The translations under genes and the position numbers were made by a program. From Candidatus Obscuribacterium magneticum (lineage in GTDB: Bacteria; Elusimicrobiota; Elusimicrobia; F11), in contig JAJAPZ010000003.1 of the NCBI GenBank assembly GCA_020523905.1, forward strand, positions 104,050 through 168,049: DNA of 64,000 nt, read 5' to 3'. A model generated the notes under the pieces. The model had not been told where the DNA came from. It worked only from the letters and a program-made list of their open reading frames with translations, and searched no databases. This document shows positions 57,102 to 64,000 of the stretch, in pieces (positions within the stretch are counted from its first letter, which is position 1; every line of letters begins with the position of its first letter).

Positions 57102-58829
57102 ATGAGATTCCACTACCCTCAAAACTTCTGGCTTCTCATCGGCCTGGCCTTTGTGATCTTTCTCTTCCTCTGGTCCAAATGGCAGAGGCGAAAAGACCTG
57201 GTGCGCCTGGGGGACTGGCGGCTTATCCGGGAACTGGTGCCCGTTCCGGCCCTTTTGCGCCGGCAGAAAAAAGACATCCTCGCTTTGGTCGGCCTTTTCT
57301 TCCTCATATTGGCCGCCACCGGTTTTCAATTCGGCTCGAAACTAATGGAGGTGAAACACCGGGGGGTCGATGTCTTCATCGCCGTTGACACCTCGCGAAG
57401 CATGCTGGCCGAGGACGTGCCGCCCTCCCGATTGGAACGCGCCAAGGTGTCGTTGGGACTCCTCATCAATAAACTGGAAGGCCATCGCGTCGGCATTATC
57501 GCCTTCGCCAACGACGCCCTCCTCCAGTGTCCCTTGACCACCGACCTCGAAGCCGCCCGGATGTTTCTGGACATCATCGATGAGAACACGGTGCCCGTTC
57601 AGGGAACAGCCATCGGCGAGGCGGTCCGCCTCGCCGTCAAGAGCTTTGTTAAAGACGACAAGAGCGGAAAGGCGGTCGTCCTCTTGACCGACGGCGAAGA
57701 TCACCGGTCGGATCCCATGGGGGCCGCGGAGGAGGCCAAGGAAAAAGGAGCCGTGATTTTCACCATCGGCATTGGGACCACCAAAGGAGAAGTCATCAAG
57801 GACAAAGACATGCAGGGAAAAACCGTCGGCTTTCACAAATTCAACGGGGAGCTGGTGCTCAGCCGCCTGGACGACGGGCTTCTCACCAAAATGGCCACCT
57901 TGACGGGCGGCCATTACTACCGCGCCAGCTCCACCGATGCGGAGATCGATGAGATTGCCGATCTCATCAACGGATTTGAAAAGAAGGAATTCGCCTCCAA
58001 AACCCACGAGCGCTTCAAGGAACGCTACCCTCTCTTTGCCTTCGTGGCCCTGCTCCTGCTTCTCCTCGAATTTTTCATCGCGGAGACGCCGGGTCAATGG
58101 CAACGAATCAAAAAAACCTTAAAAGCCCCGGCGTGGTGGATCAAACTCTTAAGCCGCTTCGCCACCGTATTTATCCTGACTCTGGCCGCCGGCGGGGGGA
58201 TCAGCCGGGCGGATTGGAAAGATCAGGTGCGTATGGGAAACCAGCTTCTTCGCAAAGGGGACACCGAAGGCGCCCGAAAAGAATTTGAATCTTCCCGCAT
58301 CGACGCCCCGGAGGCGGCCTTTTTGCCGTACAACATTGCGGGAACGTATTATCTTGAGGGAAGCATGGAGGAGGCCCAAAAACAATATGAACAGGCCAAA
58401 GCGATGGCCGCCTCTGCCGATCTTAAATCAAAAATCGCCTACAACCTGGGGCATCTTTATTTCAGCATGGGAAAACGCGAGGAGGCGACGAAAGAATTCA
58501 AAGAGTGCCTCAAACTCAATCCCAAAGATATGGACGCCAAGTATAATATCGAGTATATCAAGTCCGGCAAACAGCCCCCGCCGCCGCCCCCCCAGAAGCA
58601 AAAAGGAGGGGGAGGATCCGACAAAGACAAAAAGGACCAAGGCCGGGAGAGCGCCGCCCAAGCCCAACGGGAAGAAGGCAAAGAAGACAAGGGAAAGAAA
58701 GAAGACGCCGAGCGGGTTTTGCAAATGCTTCAGGACAAAGAATCCGATAAAATGAAACGGGGGAAGCCCATCGCGGCCGACGTTCAGAAACCCAAGAAAA
58801 AAGAAGAAGAACGGGGAGAAGACTGGTGA
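57102..58829 (+). CDS. batB: BatB-BatC fusion: VWA domain plus TPR repeats
   Basis: 575 residues. N-terminal hydrophobic segments, VWA domain with AVDTSRSMLAEDV (about 94-98), LQCPLTTDLEAARMFLDII and AVVLLTDGEDHRSD, then a membrane helix (FAFVALLLLLLEFF near 308-322), a second hydrophobic stretch (FATVFILTLAAGGGI), and TPR-type repeats (NQLLRKGDTEGARKEFESS, AYNLGHLYFSMGKREEATKE, LKLNPKDMDAKYNIEYI). The tail is low complexity with Lys, Glu, Pro and Gln. BatB and BatC are separate proteins in Bacteroides; here they are fused. The last codons overlap the BatD frame (GTGA). Confidence 0.85.
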   Translation: MRFHYPQNFWLLIGLAFVIFLFLWSKWQRRKDLVRLGDWRLIRELVPVPALLRRQKKDILALVGLFFLILAATGFQFGSKLMEVKHRGVDVFIAVDTSRSMLAEDVPPSRLERAKVSLGLLINKLEGHRVGIIAFANDALLQCPLTTDLEAARMFLDIIDENTVPVQGTAIGEAVRLAVKSFVKDDKSGKAVVLLTDGEDHRSDPMGAAEEAKEKGAVIFTIGIGTTKGEVIKDKDMQGKTVGFHKFNGELVLSRLDDGLLTKMATLTGGHYYRASSTDAEIDEIADLINGFEKKEFASKTHERFKERYPLFAFVALLLLLLEFFIAETPGQWQRIKKTLKAPAWWIKLLSRFATVFILTLAAGGGISRADWKDQVRMGNQLLRKGDTEGARKEFESSRIDAPEAAFLPYNIAGTYYLEGSMEEAQKQYEQAKAMAASADLKSKIAYNLGHLYFSMGKREEATKEFKECLKLNPKDMDAKYNIEYIKSGKQPPPPPPQKQKGGGGSDKDKKDQGRESAAQAQREEGKEDKGKKEDAERVLQMLQDKESDKMKRGKPIAADVQKPKKKEEERGEDW

Positions 58830-58876
58830 GAAAAGGAAATCACATTGGATGCTTTACCTTGGGCCAAAGGGTGCAT

Positions 58877-58966
58877 CGTCATTCCGGCGAAAGCCGGAAT
58901 CCAGTTTTTAAACCTTTCTTCAAAGAAAGGCTTAAAGCCTGGATCCCCGCTTTCGCGGGGATGACG
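58877..58966. repeat. Palindromic CGTCAT/ATGACG repeat, unit 10
   Basis: 90 bp (30 codons): CGTCATTCCGGCGAAAGCCGG, AATCCAG, a short AAACCTTTCTTCAAAGAAAGG hairpin, then CCTGGATCCCCGCTTTCGCG and GGGATGACG. It occupies codons 18-47 of the frame that starts at 58826 and is translated as GESRNPVFK...AWIPAFAGMT. Confidence 0.85.
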
Positions 58967-60775
58967 ACCTCGTTCTTTACTTGCTTCGTACTTATCTTCT
59001 TCAACTCGCCCCTCCGCGCCGAGCCGCAGATCACGGCCCGGGTCAGCTCCAACGATATCACGATCAACGATTCCATCACGCTCACCATTGAAATCTCCGG
59101 CGTCTCCAACATCAACACCGCCCCCAATCCCACCATTCCCAATTTCAGCGTTCAGGACGCGGGACAACGGCAATCCTACCAGTGGATCAACGGCCAGGCC
59201 TCCGCCCAAATCGCCTACGACTATGTTTTGACGCCCCTTAACACCGGCTCCTTTGAAATCCCTTCGATCACTCTCACCTACGAAGGAAAGTCCTTCACCA
59301 CCCAGCCGATCTCAATCACCGTGCGGCCCGCGCCCTCCGCGCCGCCCCAAACCGGCGGGGGAACGGAAGCCCCGTCCTCGCGCCCCGTGGCCGTCCCGTC
59401 GGAAGGACTCAAGCCCCTGTTCATATCGGCCAAGGTCGATAATCACAATGCCTACGTGGGGCAACAAATTCACCTCACCATTCAGTTTTTAAGGCAGCCC
59501 AACGTGCGCATCCTCTCCCAGCCGCGCTACACGGCGCCGGAGATGACCGGTTTTATCATCGAACCCCTCCCTCAACAGCAATTCTCGACGACCATTCAGG
59601 GAATCCCGTACGACGTCATCGAGCTCCGCTATGCCCTATTCCCCACCTCGGACGGCGAATTCACCATCGGAAGCGCCACCATTGACCTGGCCGTTCAAGG
59701 TCAGGCGAGCGCCTACAACTTCGACAGCTTCTTTGAGCAATTTTTCGGGCGGAGCCAGCCGGTCAAGCTCACCACCCGCGCCATCCCCATCCAGGTTCGA
59801 GCTCTGCCGAAAGTGAAGCCCGCTCTTTTTAGCGGCGCCGTCGGACGTTACAAGATCACAGCAAAGACGGAGGAGGCGTCAAAAGAATTCGAGGTGGGCA
59901 AACCTTTCAACCTCATGGTGACCATCGAAGGCGTCGGCAATATCAAATCCGTCAAGGAACCCGCCATTCCGGAGATGACATCCTTTCGCCGCTACGAAAG
60001 CATCTCCTCCTCCAAGGTCAACAATGAAGGAAAATTCATCCATGGCGTGAAAGAATTTAAAATCCTATTGATCCCGCAGGTGTCCGGCCAACTGAGCATA
60101 CCGGCGATTCCCTTCACTTTCTTCAATCCGGAAACAAACCAATACGGTACGGAAACGAGCCGGGAGATATCCTTAAACGTCAAACCGGGGACGCTCGCGC
60201 AGGGCCCCGTTGACACCCTGCCGCACCAGGTTCCGGGGCAGGTCGGCGAAGGGGTGAAAGTCGTCGAAAAAGACATCCGCTACATGAAGAGCGGAAAATT
60301 GAGCCCGGTGGAAAAACCCCTTTACGAGCGCGGAGGGTTTATTCTTTTCAATGCGCTGCCGCCCCTCTTCGCTCTTGGGGCTTTCCTCACGGTATGGCGA
60401 ACCCAGAAGCGGCGGATCTACGCCCCGCACTACCGGTCGCGGGAAGCCCTTGGCAAAGCCCGGAAGACGCTGAAGAAAGCGTCGAAACTCATGAACGCCG
60501 CCGATCCCGTCCCCTTTTACGGCGCCTTGTACAGCGCCGTGGCGGATTTTATCGCCGACAAGCTGGACATCTCGTCGACCGGCATGATTTGGGAGGACGT
60601 CGACCGGCGCTTGAGTGAAAAAGCGGTGGGCGAAAACTTGAGACGAATGGCGCGCGATCTCTGGGAGGAAGCCGACCAAGTCCGCTTCGCCGCTTCCGCC
60701 TTCACTGATAAGACAAGGGAGGAAAGCCTCAAAAACGCTCAAACCCTCCTGACGCGCTTAAACGAGGTCTTATGA
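58961..60775 (+). CDS. batD: BatD-like oxygen tolerance protein
   Basis: 604 residues from ATG at 58961, the ATGACG end of the repeat; the coupled GTG at 58826 (GTGA with BatB's stop) is in the same frame. MTTSFFTCFVLIFFNSPLRA looks like a signal peptide without a basic start. BatD body: AEPQITARVSSNDITINDSITLTIEISGV, FSVQDAGQRQSYQWING, FEIPSITLTYEGKSFTTQPI, and repeated Ig-like domains (TIQFLRQPNVRILSQPRY, FNLMVTIEGVGNIKSVKEP). Transmembrane helix FILFNALPPLFALGAFLTVW (about 490-510). Cytosolic tail DPVPFYGALYSAVADFIADKL. The protein binds other Bat components in the periplasm. Its stop overlaps the next ATG. Confidence 0.87.
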   Translation: MTTSFFTCFVLIFFNSPLRAEPQITARVSSNDITINDSITLTIEISGVSNINTAPNPTIPNFSVQDAGQRQSYQWINGQASAQIAYDYVLTPLNTGSFEIPSITLTYEGKSFTTQPISITVRPAPSAPPQTGGGTEAPSSRPVAVPSEGLKPLFISAKVDNHNAYVGQQIHLTIQFLRQPNVRILSQPRYTAPEMTGFIIEPLPQQQFSTTIQGIPYDVIELRYALFPTSDGEFTIGSATIDLAVQGQASAYNFDSFFEQFFGRSQPVKLTTRAIPIQVRALPKVKPALFSGAVGRYKITAKTEEASKEFEVGKPFNLMVTIEGVGNIKSVKEPAIPEMTSFRRYESISSSKVNNEGKFIHGVKEFKILLIPQVSGQLSIPAIPFTFFNPETNQYGTETSREISLNVKPGTLAQGPVDTLPHQVPGQVGEGVKVVEKDIRYMKSGKLSPVEKPLYERGGFILFNALPPLFALGAFLTVWRTQKRRIYAPHYRSREALGKARKTLKKASKLMNAADPVPFYGALYSAVADFIADKLDISSTGMIWEDVDRRLSEKAVGENLRRMARDLWEEADQVRFAASAFTDKTREESLKNAQTLLTRLNEVL

Positions 60776-60792
60776 AAACGAAGGTTCTAGTT

Positions 60793-60933
60793 CGTCATAC
60801 CGGCGGAAGCCGGTATCCAGGTGACGCCAAAGGCGTCATCCCCGAATGTCTTAATCGGGGATCCATTAAATTTTGGATTCCCGCTTTCGCGGGAATGACG
60901 AAGGGATGGATACCGGCTTCCGCCGGTATGACG
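60793..60933. repeat. Composite palindromic repeat, unit 11
   Basis: 141 bp (47 codons). CGTCATACCGGCGGAAGCCGG, GTGACGCCAAAGGCGTCATC hairpin, CCCCGAATGTCTTAATCGGGG, an inner unit ending CGCGGGAATGACG, and TACCGGCTTCCGCCGG with TATGACG. It closely resembles unit 7 (33114) except for an extra GCCTGCCTGTCCGGCAGGCA in that copy. It lies in frame in the 5' end of the BatE-like gene. Confidence 0.85.
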
Positions 60934-60957
60934 TTGTCTTCTGTGGGAACCCGGGTA

Positions 60958-61713
60958 ATGACAATCCTCTTGGTCGCTGTCGTCCTGATAGCCGGAAGCG
61001 GATCTCTTCTTTCGGCCAGCGTCTCCCAGGATCAATTTGAGCAGGCAAATACAGCTTTCGAGCAGGGCGATGCCGATCGAGCCCTGGACATTGACAAGAC
61101 GCTCATTCAAAAGGGATTCGGCGGAACCGCCCTGTATTACAACCTCGGGAACCTGTATTACCGGCGAGGAGAGCGGGGCGCCGCCATTTTGTGGTATGAG
61201 CGGGCCCACCGTTTGTCGCCACGGGACACGGACATCACCTTCAACCTTGCCCTGGCGAGGTCCCATCTGAAAGATGAAAAGGAAAGCCTCCTTGAGAACG
61301 TGATCCTCTATCTGACGGGCCATGAGTTGTGTATCGGCCTCACCATCTTACTCTGGGTTTTCTTTATCCTGTTGGGCCTCATAAAACTGGAAAAGGTTCA
61401 AGGCGGAACCTGGCCGGAGATGACGATTTGGATTTCCGGCCTCCTCCTTTTCCTTTGCTCCACCTGGCTGGGGGCCCGCATTTATTTCGCGAATCAACCT
61501 TACGCCATCATCACCCAGGCCCCCGGGGAAGTCCGCAACGGTCCCGGCGAGGATTATGCGGTCGGATTCACGGTGCCGGAGGGAAGTAAAGTCCTCATCA
61601 TGAGTCAACGGCCGGATTGGACTCAGATCGGTGTGCCGCAACAGGGATTGAAAGGTTGGATTAAATCGACGGATGTGGACGCTATTGCTGTGAAGATGGC
61701 TTCGTCAAGTTGA
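60958..61713 (+). CDS. batE: BatE-like TPR and SH3 domain membrane protein
   Basis: 251 residues from ATG at 60958; the ATGA at 60772 overlapping BatD's stop is in the same frame, separated by the repeat. MTILLVAVVLIAGSGSLLSASV is a signal peptide with an LSAS cleavage region. TPR pair QANTAFEQGDADRALDIDKTL and ALYYNLGNLYYRRGERGAAI with PRDTDITFNLALARSHL (about 25-110), then two transmembrane helices (CIGLTILLWVFFILLGLI and MTIWISGLLLFLCSTWLGA), and a bacterial SH3 domain (GEVRNGPGEDYAVGFTVPEG, SKVLIMSQRPDWTQIG). The order TPR, helices, SH3 is that of BatE. It overlaps the convergent gene by 32 bp. Confidence 0.85.
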   Translation: MTILLVAVVLIAGSGSLLSASVSQDQFEQANTAFEQGDADRALDIDKTLIQKGFGGTALYYNLGNLYYRRGERGAAILWYERAHRLSPRDTDITFNLALARSHLKDEKESLLENVILYLTGHELCIGLTILLWVFFILLGLIKLEKVQGGTWPEMTIWISGLLLFLCSTWLGARIYFANQPYAIITQAPGEVRNGPGEDYAVGFTVPEGSKVLIMSQRPDWTQIGVPQQGLKGWIKSTDVDAIAVKMASSS

Positions 61714-63886
61714 CATCCATCACCTTGACCCAGCCAACGTTACCTTTTGGCAGCTTAATCTTATACCACTCGCTCCCGCCCCCTTCCTTCGCTTCCACCA
61801 CTTCGAAAACATCCGGGGGGGAAATACTTTTAAGCATCTCGCTCGCGATGGAAGGCCGTTCATAGACGGAGACGTCTTTGACCCCGGCCACCACCCATTC
61901 CGCGGCAAAGGCGGACTTCTGCTGGCGCAAACTCAAAGGCTGGGTCGGCTTGACCATAAGGGCCGGCTGAGGCACATCCGCCAACTGAAGATAAATGCCC
62001 TCCGCCCAGCCGAAAACGCCGGGCCTCACCTCCAAAAGAAACCACCGGTCGGGCCCCACTTTTTCCGACCGTGTGGCCAGATACGCCTGGCCTTCAATCA
62101 AGGCCTCCAATTTTTTCGACTCCAGTGATGGTTTCTCATAGATGGCGACATTCGGGGTGTTGACCTCAAAATACGTGGATTCTCTCCGCTCTCCTTCCAA
62201 TCCTGGGGCCGCTGGAGCCTTCGCCGGTGGTGCTCCCGTTTTTGCCGAGGCCACCTCCGGGCTCAAATCAAACAACTTAAGCGATTTCCCATTCGCCCAG
62301 CCGCCGCCTTTTTTCGAGGCCAGCTGATACCAACTGTCCTCTCCCAACTGATAGACGAGATTGGCTTTCCCTTTCGTCCCGACGGGGAGAAACACCCCCG
62401 AGGGGGCATCGGGGCCGGGATTTTGGTAGAGAGAAACCTCTTTGTTCTTCACTTCAAAAATCATGTCCACTGAGCGCATGTTGGAACTGGGTTTAGGAGC
62501 TTCTTCGATGGGAGGCGGCGGCCCCATCTCCGCGGGTTCCGGCAGCATGGCCAGAGTCTGTTCTTTGGCCGCCTCCTCCGGTTCCGGACCCGGCGGAGAA
62601 GGGGGCGGGGGAGGGGATGTTTCGGCGGGCGCGGCCGCGGGCGCTTTCTTGGACGGCGCTCGGACCACTTTCACCACGGGTTCCTGAACAGCTTTCACGG
62701 CAGGGGCGGGTGTTATCTCTTTGACAAAGGGAACCGTTTTGGCGGCGGAAGCGGCGGCTCCTTTCGGAGGAAATCTCTCAACAACCACAGGTCCTTTGGC
62801 CGCCGCGGCTGTCGCCCGGGCGAGAATCACCTGCTCCATCCGCTCTTCCTTTTTAATTTTAATCTGCTTCTGCCAGGCTGCTTGGTACTGCTGTTCGCGG
62901 GATCGTTTGCGACGCAAGGCCAGCTCTTCCGCCTCGGGGGATTTTTTCAGCCAACGGGGATAGGGAACGGCATCCAACGCGACCCGCACACGGACTCGCT
63001 GCTCCTCCGATAAATCGGGGCTTTCAGAGAGCTTCTCCAGATAGGGCCGCGGCCGCGGGAATCCCAACCGGCTTAAAATGGCGGCCAAGGGCGGCGTCAA
63101 CTCCGGCCAGGGCGGATTCTGATAAAGGGGCATGACGAGGCGCCCTGCCGCTTCGGGATCCGAGACGGCCCGAATATCCCAGAGGGCCTCGACCAAAGCG
63201 GCCTGAATGACGGGATCGGATTCCCAGGGAATCCGCGGCAGAATCAGAAAGAGGGCCTCCTCCGGAAGGACATCCGAAATCCACCGCAAGGCGTGGCGCT
63301 TCACAATCGCATCCGGAACCTGGAGCATAAACTCAAAAACGAGTTCGGCATACGCCTTGACGAGACTCTTTTGAATGCCGCCTTCGGAACGCACCATTTT
63401 CATCAAACTGTCCAGAAGGGGGGTCTCCTCCTCATGAAGTTCGAGGAGTCCGCCTTTGGGAAGCTCGTTCAAGAAAGGTTCAATCCATTCGATTGATGAG
63501 TCAAACTTGTGGAGGGCCAACAAGGCCGCCTCACGCCGCTGTAGGGAAGCCTGCTTGTTGGCGGCGATATCCAAGAGGGGCGCGGCACGGCGCTCATTAA
63601 TGTAGGTGGCCAATTGGACCCGGAAGAGGAAATCAGGGTCCGAGGATGCGCCGACAAATCCGAGGTCAATGAGCGTCCATCGATGGAGGAGCGTGGAGGC
63701 CTTCCCATAAGCCAGACTTAGCCCCTGGACGGTGGGCGAGGCCACGAAGTCAATGGCTTTTCGAACCGGCGAGGCGAATTGGTAGATCAAGAACAGGACG
63801 AGAATAAAAAAAAGGATGCAGCCTTGATGAATCTCCCGCCGGTAAAAGTAATATAAGGACGGTTTGCGCCCGTCTCCGTTTTCCAC
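61682..63886 (-). CDS. Membrane-anchored HEAT-repeat and bacterial SH3-domain protein
   Basis: 734 residues from a GTG start. One membrane helix near the N-terminus (CILFFILVLFLIYQFA, about 19-34). HEAT-like helical repeats ~70-330 (LLDIAANKQASLQRREAALL, AILSRLGFPRPRPYLEKL). A long Ala/Pro/Glu linker (~390-480). Three SH3-like modules follow, the first near VKNKEVSLYQNPGPDAPSG, the second at TPNVAIYEKPSLESKKL and the third at VKDVSVYERPSIASEML, each ~90 residues. The SH3 motif VSVYERP and WYKIKLPKGNVGWVKV are clear. Function unknown; a peptidoglycan-binding surface role is suggested by SH3 repeats. Its 3' end overlaps the BatE stop region on the other strand. Confidence 0.7.
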   Translation of the reverse strand: MENGDGRKPSLYYFYRREIHQGCILFFILVLFLIYQFASPVRKAIDFVASPTVQGLSLAYGKASTLLHRWTLIDLGFVGASSDPDFLFRVQLATYINERRAAPLLDIAANKQASLQRREAALLALHKFDSSIEWIEPFLNELPKGGLLELHEEETPLLDSLMKMVRSEGGIQKSLVKAYAELVFEFMLQVPDAIVKRHALRWISDVLPEEALFLILPRIPWESDPVIQAALVEALWDIRAVSDPEAAGRLVMPLYQNPPWPELTPPLAAILSRLGFPRPRPYLEKLSESPDLSEEQRVRVRVALDAVPYPRWLKKSPEAEELALRRKRSREQQYQAAWQKQIKIKKEERMEQVILARATAAAAKGPVVVERFPPKGAAASAAKTVPFVKEITPAPAVKAVQEPVVKVVRAPSKKAPAAAPAETSPPPPPSPPGPEPEEAAKEQTLAMLPEPAEMGPPPPIEEAPKPSSNMRSVDMIFEVKNKEVSLYQNPGPDAPSGVFLPVGTKGKANLVYQLGEDSWYQLASKKGGGWANGKSLKLFDLSPEVASAKTGAPPAKAPAAPGLEGERRESTYFEVNTPNVAIYEKPSLESKKLEALIEGQAYLATRSEKVGPDRWFLLEVRPGVFGWAEGIYLQLADVPQPALMVKPTQPLSLRQQKSAFAAEWVVAGVKDVSVYERPSIASEMLKSISPPDVFEVVEAKEGGGSEWYKIKLPKGNVGWVKVMDVNLTKPSSQQ

Positions 63887-63927
63887 GCCTTTATTGTAAC
63901 CAGAAATCAGCCCCTTGTGTAGACGTT

Positions 63928-64000
63928 TTAATACTGTTTCTTCGCGTCCAAAACCGCCGTCTTTTCATACAACCCCAGGCAGAGCACCGATGAGAGCGTC
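63928..64000 (-). CDS. C-terminal fragment of a gene continuing beyond the right edge
   Basis: From the right edge, one minus-strand frame stays open for 23 codons and ends LGLYEKTAVLDAKKQY with TAA at 63930-63928. The ending LYEKTAVLDAKK looks like a helix tail but no family can be named. It would be the gene upstream of the HEAT/SH3 gene in the same direction. Confidence 0.3.
   Translation of the reverse strand, partial: TLSSVLCLGLYEKTAVLDAKKQY

Overview
The window looks like chromosome from an uncultured diderm (Gram-negative) bacterium. A TonB-dependent outer-membrane receptor, signal peptides, a lipoprotein-type binding protein and prepilin-type pilus proteins all point to two membranes. 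Coding density is high, many genes overlap by 4 bp, and the base composition is moderately GC-rich. The phylum cannot be fixed from the sequence. The mix of type IV pilin-like proteins, a Bat operon, a futalosine-type MqnD-like protein and abundant CGTCAT...ATGACG hairpin repeats would fit groundwater lineages such as Elusimicrobiota, Omnitrophota or UBA10199-like groups, but that is a guess.

Layout. 1-5968 (minus): an operon of prepilin-like proteins, including an unusually large 955-residue one, and a membrane-anchored protein with near-identical Big_9-type Ig repeats that runs off the left edge. 6346-13956: four paralogous polytopic membrane proteins of unknown function, three on minus and one on plus, followed by a membrane-embedded spermidine-synthase-like protein (14017-16440). 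16486-20870: a defence/toxin-antitoxin-like island with four nucleotidyltransferase (MNT)/HEPN-type pairs and one RelBE-type pair. Its first half is punctuated by one intact tRNA-Arg(CCG) and two decayed copies. 20877-33100: housekeeping and accessory genes (kinase-dCMP deaminase fusion, SppA, asparagine synthetase, PolX, NnrE, an M16 peptidase pair). 33237-40313: a Dpp/Opp peptide ABC transporter operon interrupted by an apparently secreted MEMO1-AMMECR1 fusion. 40353-46635: acyl-CoA synthetase, CCA-adding enzyme, tRNA-Gly(CCC), a glycogen-binding-domain protein and a TonB-dependent receptor. 47502-50382: a polyamine operon (speD, an ACL5-like aminopropyltransferase, an arginine/ornithine/lysine decarboxylase). 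50441-52329: a DksA/TraR-type zinc-finger protein and a leucyl aminopeptidase. 52381-61713: MqnD-like protein, then a full MoxR-DUF58-BatA-BatB/C-BatD-BatE operon. 61682-63886 (minus): a HEAT/SH3 protein overlapping that operon convergently.

The most unusual theme is a family of palindromic repeats (at least eleven units) with ends CGTCA and ATGACG. Several lie at the 5' ends of genes for exported proteins, are multiples of three bases long, contain no stop in the gene's frame, and either interrupt the region before the signal peptide or supply its start codon. One copy lies inside nnrE and is translated. The second theme is the MNT/HEPN array interleaved with tRNA-Arg remnants.
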